From Platerodrilus igneus (lineage: Eukaryota > Arthropoda > Insecta > Coleoptera > Lycidae), in contig JARFIW010000831.1 of NCBI GenBank assembly GCA_036346225.1, forward strand, positions 682,001 through 746,000: DNA of 64,000 bases, read 5' to 3'. The notes beneath the pieces were generated by a model that was given only the letters and a program-made list of their open reading frames with translations, had not been told where the DNA came from and did not search any database. Position numbers and translations under genes: made by a program. Below, piece by piece: positions 24,447 through 35,216 of the stretch (position 1 is its first letter; the number at the start of each line of letters is the position of its first letter).

Positions 24447-25226
24447 TTGTTTAACAGAATTAGATTTGGGTCTTACGAACGGGGATCGAGAGCAGATTAT
24501 TTTCTGAAGCTTGTTAGAGAGGTAGGATTTCTTACTCATCAGATGACGGAAAAAGAGGTTGTTTCTATGGTAAAAAATCACTTTTCTACGGAAGTACAGC
24601 GGGGAATTATTAATTGCTTTCCACGGACAGTGGACGAAGTTGAAAAATATTTGAGAGAAGTAGATATGACGGAGGGAAATCATAGAGGGGGGTCGGATTC
24701 AAATTGGCGAGATAGATCCCAGAATTTTAATCAAGCCAGTGGCATCCGCACAAACAATAGGTCTAATGGATCTAACGCTAATAATTCGACGGCTAGCCGG
24801 TCGGATAGCAGGCCGCAACAAAATAATGACTCAGGGGCTAGAGGGGCAAATTCCCGCAGTTGCACGGTGTCGACGTTATTCAATACTGACGGTCAAAATT
24901 TACTTTTGAAAAAAGAAATTGATCTTAAACCAGTTATATGGGCACCGATGGTAAAACTGAATATTGAAACTTTTACGGTTAGATGGTTAGCTGATTCAAG
25001 TAGTCAGGTAACGTGCATTTCAAAGGAATTTTTAGCAAAAGTTATCGAAGTTAATCCTATGATTTCGCGTCTCCCATTTGCTTCTATGACCTTGGTAGGC
25101 ACGATAGAAAACAAAAATTGCATCGTGAGAGAGCAGGTTTATTTAAAGGTGGAATTTCAGGATTTTGAAATTTCATATCCATGTTTAGTAGTGCCGGATC
25201 TGATAAGGAACAATTCTGGGCTGTGA
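24447..25226 (+). pseudogene. Gag C-terminus and protease
   Basis: One 259-codon frame. The first third continues gag (MVKNHFSTEVQRGI, FPRTVDEVEKYLREVDM), the middle is an Asn/Ser/Arg-rich linker without a CCHC knuckle, and the last third is a retropepsin-like domain (VKLNIETFTVRWLADSSSQV, then VREQVYLKVEFQDFEISYPC, LVVPDLI). The active-site triad is DSS instead of D-S/T-G. The protein stops at 25226, before the expected GxDW-type block, next to the deletion junction. Confidence 0.75.
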
Positions 25227-25374
25227 TTTCTTTATGGACTATGCAATTAAAATAGATTTTTCGAGGAGTTATTTATCAAGACTGTTTCAGGGTTGTCAAA
25301 GGGAAATAGGTTTTCTAATAGAACCCAATCCCGATGTGCACTTTACAATTTGCGAGGTTTGGAAGTACAGACCC

Positions 25375-25536
25375 CAGTGTTATAGGAGAACCCGAGAGGT
25401 AGAATATTATTTAATATTTATGAACTAAATATTTGGCCCCCTGGGATTACTTAGATTGGTTAGTGTGCTCATTATTTCGGTATAAAGAAAGAAGTCTTAT
25501 AGCTCGAAGGTGGGCAAAAGCCCCCGGCCCGTTACA
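25375..25536 (+). repeat. Truncated 3' LTR
   Basis: Matches the last 160 or so bases of the 5' LTR (23556-23718) with a few substitutions, including the terminal CCCGGCCCGTTACA. The first 770 or so bases of the LTR are absent. Confidence 0.85.
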
Positions 25537-25830
25537 ACCTCTACTTCTCTTTTTCCTCTCTATGCTTCCAATATATCTCTTATGCCGCAGTATGTGTCCT
25601 ATCATTGTATCTTTTCACTTTTTTTACAGTTTTCCACATATTTCTGTCTTATCCTACCATTTCAAAACTTCTTTTTCTTAAATTTGTCTGTCGATGATAT
25701 CTTCATCAAACGTCTGCAGCACCACATTCCAAAACTTCTATCTTTTTTTTGTCCGTTTCTCGTACTGCCTACAACCGTGCAGTGATGTGCTACACACATA
25801 GCTTTCAGCAATCTTTTCTTTTTTCCATTC
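25537..25830 (-). repeat. Continuation of the split LINE-tail unit
   Basis: ACCTCTACTTCTCTTTTTCC picks up exactly where the LINE repeat broke at 22785. It carries the rest of the C-terminal segment (on the minus strand, residues around the WCCRR/ALHGC-type blocks) up to about 25830. Confidence 0.8.
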
Positions 25831-26099
25831 TAAGAAAATTTGAATAACACATCCCTATAAATTGAAAGTTATAAACAATTGTTTACTGAGTAATGCTGTT
25901 TTTTTATTAATTTTATTTTCAAATATAGCCTTAACTTTTTTCTAATACGTAGAAATGTTTCACACAAAGCATGTCAATACTACACGAAAATTTTCTATAA
26001 AATGTATAATGAAGTACATGAACTATAAAATTATAATTATTTACAGACAGCTTTTGAATTAAAAATAACGTCTTTTCCCTTTTTGTAAAAGAAGCTTTT

Positions 26100-26560
26100 A
26101 CTGCAAAGTTTTTTTGTGGCTCATTCTAACTGATCTTATTACTTTTCCCATGTCTTTCATGTCTAAGCGGAAGCATTCGCCTTGTCCTTTGCTACAGTTT
26201 TAAGTTTTCTGGAAAGTAGTTGAAATAAAAATGAAGGAACTCCACTTCTAAGTTCGTCCATATTCCTTGAATTTCTTTCAACCTTCCAAAATTATTTTTT
26301 AATTGCGACCTTTATGGTTCCCAAATAATTAGTTATCACGTTTTAAACACATTTCGGGCTTGCTTGCCAGCAATTGCCATTTTTTTCTTTAAACTGTCTA
26401 TTCTCCGTTTGTTTGGACCTACAAAAATTCTTTCTTCTAATTTTGGGGAAGATAATTCTGGAAATTGGGCACTCGCCTTCTTTAAAAGTTTTCACAAATT
26501 ATTTCATTAATTCAAGCTTAGTATGAGGTGGTAGTAAAAGAGTTTTTCTTGAACACAAAA
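26100..26560 (-). pseudogene. Fragment of an unclassified transposon-type protein
   Basis: On the minus strand, scattered frames read TKLELMK and FVKTFKEGECP (26530-26460) and later QGECFRLDMKDMGK (about 26190-26150). I recall the second block, with its GERFHQDIKEME-type consensus, from long uncharacterised proteins repeated across arthropod genomes that look transposon-encoded. Multiple stops and frame changes make it a relic. The family is not named here because I cannot check it. Confidence 0.35.
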
Positions 26561-26659
26561 AAGTTGTGTAACTTATTTTTAATTATGGCTTCTAGTGCTA
26601 TTCTTTCGGCCCATTTCTTCTTAATCCGGTGTTGGGCGTTTCGTGTATCTTCAGCATTG

Positions 26660-27276
26660 ATATTGCAATTAAGAATTCTTTTGCAAAGCAATGGTTATTA
26701 TCAACTGATTACTCGAGCCTTTCTTATTCGTAGCTACAATGAAATTCTAAAGCACTTACAACAATCTATTTCCAGCTAATCGCTAACAGTACAATTACTA
26801 ACTTCTTAAAACTACGATCCTATCTTCTTAGTTATTTACTATGGAAGCACTATAATTAACTTATATCGACGCGTTGTAATTAACCTATATTGATCACTAC
26901 AGTATTTATATTGCATAGGGCAGTTTTTATTAATAGTATGTGCTATTAATTTATATCACGGCTTTATAGCTCGAATTAGCACGTAATATTGTAACCAAAG
27001 TTTTAAATTAGAACCGACTAACTAATGCTTATAATGGTAATTTATACTTTATTCAATTGTTCTAGATTATTTCGAGAACATACTAGAAGTTATGCAAATA
27101 ACATTCTAGAGGTTTCCTATTGTATAGTTAATAAGGCTCTTAATAACCTGTCAATCAAGTCTATCCAAAGATGTCACACCGCTGGGTGGCTATCAATTAT
27201 TATTTGTGCACAAATGTCTCGTTTAAGTCCAGATGTATTATTCTGATCGAAGGTAGACTAAACGAAGCCCGTTACA
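26660..27276 (+). repeat. LTR-like repeat, copy A
   Basis: Shares an ordered series of blocks with 29960-30500 (opposite strand) and 45575-46140 (same strand): TTACAACAATCTATTTCCAG, GCTAATCGCTAACAGTAC, CTATCTTCTTAGTTA, GTTCTAGATTATTTC, CTGTCAATCAAG. It ends near CCCGTTACA at 27276. Size and terminal ...ACA suggest a solo LTR or a decayed LTR element end, but no coding region is attached. The left boundary is approximate. Confidence 0.55.
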
Positions 27277-28170
27277 ATGTAAAATTATTGCTAAGATGTT
27301 CATATAATCACAAATTGTGCATCTATAATTGTTGTAGTTAATGATGGTAACAATGTAGGTTATATTGTCTTAGCATTCTTAAGATTTTTTTATTTATAGT
27401 ATAATGGATGTGAATAAACGACTCATATACTGTAAATAACAAAGAATACAAATAATAACAATGACACTGAACAATCTAGAATTGAAAGAGAGGAAATCAT
27501 TACGCAAAAACTGAATTAGTTGACAAATACATGAATGTATTTAAAGAACCCATTTAAAGTTAACAAAAATTAAGATGCTGGTGTAAGTAGAAACTTTATA
27601 GTTAGATATATAAATCGTACGATCCGATGGTAATTTTACTCCAAGTATTAATCCTTCAGTAAAATGAAATAACTTGTTAAAATAAATGCATTTAATGTCA
27701 TATCAGAAAAATAAATAGAAACGAAACTGAACCAAAGTGTTTACAAACGTTAAGTAAATTTTGGAACTACAAGATATCAAAAATCATACGTTCTTGACAA
27801 TTACTATTTTATTACATAACGTGAACATAGAAATTTTTTATTCTTAAACATTTTAAAGTATTCTGAACTTTACTATAAAATTTTAAGCAGCTTTTAGGAA
27901 TAAACTACAAAAATAACAATTTATAAGTAAAACGTGTTTAGTTCTTCCACTTCACTAAATAGTTTAACAACTAGTTTGATTCGACAGAACTCAACATCCT
28001 CTTCCTCATCTTCAACATTTGGAAAAACAAAAAGCTTCTGAGATCCTTTATAGTTTCGTATGTAGCTAATTTTTAAGGTGATATTATTCTTTTATAAAAT
28101 ATTACTCTTTTTTAGCTTCGTTATTTTTTTTCACAACCACAGAAAAATTGTTGTCTTCGATCGAAGTATT
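27277..28170. other. No supported gene
   Basis: AT-rich DNA between LTR-like copy A and the 3' end of the pogo-like transposase relic. It probably includes the 3' non-coding part of that transposon. Confidence 0.4.
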
Positions 28171-28173
28171 AGG

Positions 28174-29480
28174 CTACGTTTGACTGATGGAATTCACCTC
28201 CATTTCTAGAGCATCTGTATAAATCAGCCTAAGTGGATCTGGTGTTTCCAGATCAAGGTCTTCTTTAACTTCTTTCTCAAACAATGTTGTGGAATCTTCT
28301 TCGCCAGTTGAAAGGTTGCTTTCGTGTAATGACATGGCGCCATCACTTTCTCCTGAAGTAGAAGCATCGTAATAAACTTGCATTTTTTATTTCTTTTAGC
28401 ATTTTCTTAGCATTTTCAAATTGTTGTGCACCATTATCTGTTTCCTTTTCGTTTCTTTGATTCATTGTTTGGTAGGTTTAAGGCTTTTTGTAAATCCTCT
28501 ACAACATAATCTTCCGTCAAACTTTTGCCAGGTGTAACAGTCAGTTTGTACTTTTTTGGCTTTATTACTGTTTCCTTCTCACGGATGTTTTGAAGATACT
28601 CTTCAAACGATGATGTCCAGGCTGTTGCTGAAGCATAATCATTGTTTGCTTGAGTAACATTTTGTTTTGGTAAGCACTCGATGATTTTGTCTCTGTTCTG
28701 GGGTTCAGTCCCACTCTTTTTGAATCCAGCCTTTAGATTTGCTGCTGCATGGTCTGCAAGTCCATCCGGCGCTTTCTTCAGAAATCTAGGAAACGGATCT
28801 TTCCTAATAGCCTCTTGTACTTTAACTTCTATTCTATCAGTTGTTTGCGTCGTGCTGTTTTTAATAGGTTGAAAAAGGTTGACACAAATATGTGCTCTTT
28901 GGTGGCAATAGTAGAAACCCAAGGTTGTTCTTAATGAAGTGTATTAAAATGTTGACCAATATATGACTTATTAGGTTATCTCCTATTATAGCTTTAGAGA
29001 AATTACCAAGCTTTTGTAGATACGGCAAAGCAATGGTTAGAAACCAATCTTCAAAAACATACCTTTCGAACCATCCAGACCTTGACCTGTTAAACCTTGT
29101 TCCTGCAAGTCCACCTTCGGTCCATGTGTCCTGTAGATTGCCTGCCCTGTACGCATTGTAAGGCTGAAGAATTATACCACTGGCTGTACCTGCAACCATT
29201 ACTGAGAAAGCTGATTTTGAAGAATCTATTAGCCTCGCTGGATGTTTGCATTTTCTTTTAACAAAACTCTACTTTTTCCGGGATTATCTTGCATACTAAT
29301 CTTATCGTAATTGAGGGCTTCTTCTAGGGCATCTTTCAAGGAAAAGCTAGTTCGTTAAGGTATGATTTTATTACCTCGAGTGTTACTGCAGCCGTACGAC
29401 CAGTGGAATTACCGTCAAAAGTATGATAGCTCTTCTTAATTTTGTTTATTTTGTCATAAATTACTCTTCAACCTCGAAAA
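28174..29480 (-). pseudogene. Pogo/jerky-like DDE transposase relic
   Basis: Minus-strand order: ALNYDKISMQDNPGK (first catalytic aspartate region, about 29320-29280), VMVAGTASGIILQPY and SGWFERYVFEDWF (29199-29040), IIGDNLISHI (second aspartate, about 28980) and LLPPKSTYLCQPF (about 28885-28865). The frame then shifts into a C-terminal part (28922-28434; DYVVEDLQKALNLP) and an acidic tail (28383-28174). This is the DDE_1 transposase pattern of pogo-type elements. Frameshifts and stops (for example near 29220 and 28865) mark it as inactive. The CENP-B-like N-terminal DNA-binding domain was not found upstream. Confidence 0.8.
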
Positions 29481-29955
29481 AACATAAAACTGGAACAATC
29501 TATAAAAAAAAGTACATTACGGATAATGGTAACCTAATTTGGGGCAGTGTCTCAAGTTATGTGCCTATGTACATTTTTTCACAACTGTTATTTTAAGAGA
29601 ACATTTTCTATATAAACCTTAAAACGGTGGCAGGCCTTGTTACCAAATACATTAGCCTAATGAAGAAAGGAATCAGCATTTTCCAGAACTTACTGGGATT
29701 ACCCTAACCACTCAAAGTTATTCAGTCAAATCGAATTACCTGTTTTTGGTATAACATTCAAAGCTTACAATGTTGCCATAGAAGCAATTCCAGAATGTTC
29801 ATATTCACTTTACTTTAAGTATTAGCTATCCCTCTATCAATACATACCACTTTTATAGTAGCAACAGAAAATGTCAGATTATCCACCCATACAAAGTGAA
29901 TAGTACCAAAATGTCCCAAATTAGGCTACTGTCCCAAATATGCTAGTTGGCTGTA
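29481..29955. other. Flank of the pogo-like relic with inverted CCTAATTTGGG motifs
   Basis: TAACCTAATTTGGGGCAGTG at about 29548 and its inverted relative TGTCCCAAATTAGGCTACTG at about 29912 face each other some 360 bp apart. They could be subterminal repeats of the transposon or the ends of a small non-autonomous relative. No coding sequence was recognised. Confidence 0.4.
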
Positions 29956-30500
29956 TATTAAAACAAATAAAAGCGTTTCTACGCCAAAGATGTTTGATAG
30001 GCGAGACTTCTTTCGGGTACACTTGATTGATAGGTTACAAGAGCTTGATTAACTATACAAAAGGAAATCTCTAGAATGATATTTACTTAACTTTTAGTAC
30101 GTTTTAAAATAATCTATAAGTTTTGAATATTTATATACTGCCGCCATGAATATAGGACAGTTCTAATTGAAGCTTTGCTTACAGTATGAGTTCTAATATA
30201 AAGCTTTGGAGGTCGTTATAGGAAATAAATTAGTGGTAAATAACTGTTAATATAAATTGCCCCATGTGATATTGCTGTAGTGATCGATGTAAATTAATTT
30301 TAGTGCTTCAATATTAAGTAAATAAGAAGATAGCATTGTAGTTTTTAGAAGTTAGTATTTGTACTGTCAGCGATTAGCTGGAAATAAATTGTTGTGAGAG
30401 CTTTTAAAAAATTACACTGTAGCCACGAGTAGTCGAAAAGGCTTGTGTAATCAATAGGCCAATAAAAAACTGTTATTGTGCAGAGTTTTTGTTACAACAC
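29956..30500 (-). repeat. LTR-like repeat, copy B (inverted)
   Basis: Its reverse complement begins TGTTGTAACAAAAACTCTGC and then carries the same blocks as copies A and C (TTACACAAGCC, CAACAATTTATTTCCAG, CTAATCGCTGACAGTAC, CTATCAATCAAG). Opposite orientation to copy A. Confidence 0.55.
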
Positions 30501-32815
30501 AAAGATGTGCAACTTTTAACTTCGAAAACTACATGGACATCATTGAAAAAAGAAGAAATTAATTGAAAATAAATCACAGCCCAATAGCGCCGTTCAGAAT
30601 CATCAACAAATCGAATAATGTCGCAAAAATAGCATGCACGGCAAAGCAAAATCGCATAAAAGTGGTAACCCGTAGAGATGTTACTTTCATAGGCTGAGTA
30701 AGTTGGCGCCGGGGGTTTCTTACCCTAATTTCAAAGACCACAAGTGGCGAATTATGTATTTTACCACAAAAGTAAGCGAAAATTATATAACCATCTAAAG
30801 TGCGGACTAATTTGGAAAGTAAATTACGTTTGGTGTAGGCTGTACTTATCGCATGAACTTAACAACAAAAGGTATCCGAAATTGGGTTTATATTAAAGCT
30901 ATAGAACTTTCAAAGATTGAATGTCAAATCTTTAAAGGTGCAAGTGTAAATACATTGTTGCGAGAGGAAAACCTTTTAGTAAAATAATTACTTGACTACT
31001 CAAAAAGTTAAAATCCCAGGTTTTAAAAAAGCGAGTAACTAACTCTTTATAGCAAGCTCTGGCACTATAATCTTGGCGTTAAGCTGTATTATTCATGTAA
31101 GTAAGGTGATGAAGAGTAAAAACAACTAATAGAAAAGTGTTGCCTTTATTTTCAGCCAACAGCAGAATCACGCCTATAGCATGAAAAGCAGCACAACTTA
31201 CTCCATAAATAACTGTCCAGGACCAATTAATATTTTTTTCGTTGCACGATGAAATTCAACGATCTTCAACTTAAGCAATTTTTTCCATACAGGCGATGCC
31301 AAAATCGTTTCATATTTACGCGCCAACTGCTTAGTGCAAAAGAATTTCTGCTGTACAGTGAGAGATTGCTGTCGATCCATAGTACTCGTAGGCAATCAAA
31401 CTAAGCCGCAAGGTTCATGTTTCGTTGCCCCAGAAGCATTTAACCTGCAGTCTTTTGAAGAAAACGTTCTTTGAAAGAAGCCATTTGGCTGTAATGGTGG
31501 TGCTGAAACTACTACATCTTCCGGTACACTTATTCATTGACATGCTTTCTAAATATTTCAAAGGCTACTACCACTCAAAAGTATAGGTATTTCATTTGTT
31601 TCTGGAAGCTACTGCTACATTTGGAGTTGTTTGTGCTTGGCTGAGCGAGGCATATTGATCTGCATAAGCAGGCCATAATTTTTTATAAAGCTCTCAAAGT
31701 GAATTGATTCTGTAGCTGCAAAGAGAGTGTTGCAGTCAAAACACACTTTACTAATAAACAATTTAGTTCAGCATCGTCATTTGTAGGTAAATGGTTAACA
31801 CATCTAGCGATGTATTGGTTTTTATTATTACCCTTATTTCTGTGGACTATATTTACCACTAACCAGATGCATTTGCAACATCTTGTTCCTTTAAAATCTC
31901 ATTTGTAGAGAAATATTTTGCAAAATGCGAAATAGTAACTTTAACATTTGGTGTAATAGTTGAACATAATGCTGAATGCAATAGAGTTTCAGACGACAAT
32001 GAATAAGGATCATAATTTATATTATTTACACTTAAAGATTTATCAATCTTACTTCTAGTTCCATACTTCACTAGTTGTCTGACAAAGGAATCTCTTTGCA
32101 CTCAGCATTACTTTCATTTTCACTATGTAAAACAAGAACTTCAAAAGCTGTACTATTATTGCAGCTTGGACTTCTACTAAGGCTACATGAACTCTTCGTT
32201 TCCATAATATGTTGGCAAATATTTCTGTAAAAATAGTAATGTATCATTGCATTTAGAAAACATGATTATTTGGGTACACTAGCCTGTGTGATTTTAATCG
32301 ACTCGAGGCAGTATTATATGTCTTTTTTTCAAACAGTATAAAGAACTATATATTTTCCCTTACTGATTTTTACTAAAATAACATCTAAATGGCTAAACCT
32401 CGTATTTTTATATCTTCAAGCCGTTTTTTAATTTTGTAGTAAACTAATGACGTCTGACTAATACCATTGTTTTAAAAATGAAGTGTCTAGTTTACCAATA
32501 TACTATTTTGTGTCATGGTCGCTGACTAAAGTATGGAATTATGATTGCCTACATAATGTCCGTGGATTGTTTACATTGTCTATGCCAAAATCAATTTTCT
32601 ACATGCACATGCAGACAGTAATAGAGTACGCCTATTTGCCCATCTAAGCTCCAGATTATATAGATTATGTTTCTTATTAACAAACAAAAAATCCATTCCA
32701 AAGCCGCATTAGAGAACTCAAGGTTAATAAACATGCAATTTATACATATACATAGTAATATATAAACGTAAGTAGCGTCAGCAACCCACCTAACAAATCT
32801 TTATAAACTTTGCAG
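30501..32815. other. Upstream intron sequence, no supported exon
   Basis: Directly upstream of the zinc-finger exon. Minus-strand open frames at 31198-31395 and 31859-32101 have no recognised domain; the second could be part of an old transposon. The 3' end of this stretch contains the acceptor AAATCTTTATAAACTTTGCAG. No promoter or BTB-coding exon is visible. Confidence 0.5.
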
Positions 32816-33092
32816 TGTCCAGGCGTTCATTGGATATGATGCGAGTACGGGCGACGGATCCACGTCCTTGTCCAAAATGCGGGAAAATCTACAGATCGGC
32901 ACATACTTTAAGAACACATTTAGAAGATAAACATACAATTTGTCCAGGATATCGATGTGTCTTATGTGGTACAGTGGCAAAATCAAGAAACTCGCTTCAT
33001 TCGCATATGTCAAGGCAGCATAGAGGTATTAGTACGAAAGATCTTCCAGTTCTGCCTATGCCAGCACCTTTTGATCCTGATCTAGCTAGCAG
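32816..33092 (+). CDS. Abrupt-like protein, zinc-finger exon
   Basis: Internal coding exon of a C2H2 transcription factor, expected to act in the nucleus as a sequence-specific DNA-binding regulator. It is bounded by a 3' splice site (CTTTGCAG at 32808-32815) and a 5' splice site (AG/GTTTGT at 33093). Two adjacent fingers, each C-x2-C-x12-H-x4-H, are encoded at 32869-32934 (CPKCGKIYRSAHTLRTH) and 32956-33021 (CVLCGTVAKSRNSLHSH). They are followed by a conserved GISTKDLPVLPMPAPFDPDL tail. All zinc ligands are intact and there are no stops. The exon starts with the last two bases of a codon and ends with two bases of an Arg codon completed at 46985. The finger pair and tail match my memory of insect Abrupt (BTB-ZF family, neuronal and muscle patterning in flies). 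Another BTB-ZF paralogue is the alternative. Confidence 0.85.
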
Positions 33093-34301
33093 GTTTGTAT
33101 TTAAGTTATTTATATTGTTGTTGGGTATTGGTAACTTTTGTCTTGATATGTAGGTGCTAATACTTTTGAATAATTATTGAAATATTTGAGACATTCCAAA
33201 ATGGGAATAAATTCTATATATCTAAGCTGTCATTCAGTATATCCTCGCTGATACAGCAATGCGTTCTAAGTAAAAATTAAATTTTTTACTGTTTTATCTT
33301 AAAACTGTCTAACTTTTGCTTCTGAATGTACTTGAAATATGTGAGAGCGTGCTGCTAATGGAGATAGTCATCTATCCAACTAGAAATGATAAAAGAAATT
33401 TTGACAACAAAAATAATAAATGGACTTGATTGTCTTCACATTGATCTGAACATGTTTGCCTGCTGCAGACAATGTGACAGTTGGTGGGTACCTGTCTACG
33501 AGTGAACATTGCTGAATTTTAGCAGTTAATGTAGTAAAATACCAATACCGATATCAGCAAAAATTGTACAACGTGTCTCTTGATGAGGTACGTGACTCTT
33601 GTAAACTTTCCTTATTTTGTGAAAAGGTCATTCTTTATTAAAACTTTGGCTTATTTTAAGAAGTCAAATGCAGTGGTCAAATATGTGATATAAGGCACGG
33701 GTAGGGAGGGGTAATATCAATCAAAATTTAAATTGGCCTTGAACAAAGTACCGTTCATACTTTTCATGTTTCAGTTTATTATTTATTGCCTACTGAGTAG
33801 GTTCAATGGACCTGAATAATATTTTATCGTGTTATATTAATATGTAATGTTTTTGAACTCTGTAGCTGTTTGATTTTGTTTATTTACAGACCTTTTGTAA
33901 TTTTTTTGGTGGTGTTAGTTTATTGTAACAATTGTTTTTGTATATAAATTTTCCATCAGGAACTACCATCTGTGTGTTACCTTATAGACAAAATCAGTTG
34001 TATGCAAATGTAGCTATTCCCCGGTTGATTCCCCATTGTTGAGAATCATACGAGTTAGGGACTTCCCAATTAGTATCGCGCCATTTTTAGGGACTTCCAC
34101 GCTTTTTTGAGTAACAGCAACGAAAAAATACGGTATTCAGTACAATTTGGACTCTGTAAAGTGACTAGTGTTTGTGTGTTTATGAAAATACTAAATCTAT
34201 CTACTGTTTCATTTATTTAGTTAGGTTGATATATTTTATATAATGTAGTTGAGTTGTGTTAGTTCCTAGTTGTTTTAGTGCTAAAATTGTAAAAAATAAA
34301 T

Positions 34302-35216
34302 ATGCGAAGATACGTGAAGCGTGAGGAATTCGAACCAGTTATACATGAAATCCATAATGAATTCAACAGTAACAGTGAATATGTTTCAGCAGATGATGGT
34401 TGAGAATTAGGAAATAAACACCATCCGCAAACTAAATTTAACTTTTATATACGAGAATCAAAAAACTTGGTTCAAAAATTCTGTCAATCTTCCACAGAGA
34501 AGACAAGGTCAGCATAATATTTTGCGAGAAAAATCAGAACCTACAGAATATGCCTTACGAAAATTGATAGTATACCTTCTACATTTTTAATTTATTTTAG
34601 AAGACTGTTTCTAGAAATTATTAAATAAAATGGAAGTCACTTGACCAAAATGAATTTCGAAAATTTATTGAACTATTAATACTTATTGGAGTTTATAAAT
34701 AAAAGAACAAAGAGATATCCCAATTATGGAGTAATAAAAATGGATGAAAATTTTTCAATGATATTATGAGTCACACACGAGGTTTCAAAGTATACTTTGA
34801 GTGATTAGATTTGATAATACAAGTTCAAGAACAGAAAAATCTACTAACAAACTACAACCGATTTGCAAATGGTTCGAAATTTAGAATGATCACCTACAAG
34901 ACGGATTTATTCCAAGTTGGAGTACAAACATTTGGTGACTTATAAAGGAGGATGCTCATTTTGGCAATACATACCTTTATAATCAGGACGTTTTGGGCAG
35001 TTTGTGACAGCGTCACATCATATGCTTGGAAGTTAGAAATTTATGTAGGAAAAAGTGGAAAAAAAAGAAAAAATCAACAGAAAATGTGGTGAAGAGATTG
35101 GTAAAACATGAAAACTCTAGACGAAATATAATCTGTAACAATTTTTTTAATTCACGTTTACTTGCAAATTATTTATTATAAAAAGAAACCCAGTATTATC
35201 GGAGCAATCCAAAAAA
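34302..35216 (+). pseudogene. piggyBac-like transposase, N-terminal part (copy 1)
   Basis: Begins MRRYVKREEFEPV at 34302 with an acidic, Asn/Ser-rich N-terminus ending in a stop at 34404. Later frames hold piggyBac blocks: TYKGGCSFWQYIPL (about 34940-34985), a TSYAW-like SHHMLGS region, ENVVKRLVK, and CNNFFNSRLLANYLL (about 35135-35180, normally CDNFFTS with a catalytic aspartate; here Asn). Coding similarity stops at about 35216, where a gypsy-like fragment begins. Many stops; inactive. Confidence 0.75.

Larger units (their letters stand above)
22786..25536 (+). mobile_element. Ty3/gypsy-like LTR element nested in the LINE array
   Basis: The 5' LTR is complete at 22786-23718 (933 bp, TGTGGCAG...CCGTTACA). 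It is followed by a primer-binding-site-like TTTGGCACCCAATTG. The internal part keeps gag and protease only (23875-25226). The 3' LTR is represented only by its last 160 or so bases (about 25375-25536, starting at AGTGTTATAGGAGAACCC), so RT, RNase H, integrase and most of the 3' LTR have been deleted. ACCT flanks both ends. Gag is related to those of the minus-strand elements at 6.1-6.5 and 36.3-36.7 kb. Confidence 0.88.

Noticed and set aside
1..32815. BTB-domain exon of the zinc-finger gene
   Set aside because: I looked for a BTB-like coding exon on the plus strand and found none; it is probably further upstream, outside the window.
33093..33153. Extension of the zinc-finger reading frame past residue DLASR
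   Set aside because: The sequence switches to a hydrophobic, AT-rich reading right at AG/GTTTGT, and the conserved continuation LLAKAGVKV is found at 46985, so the extension is intron.
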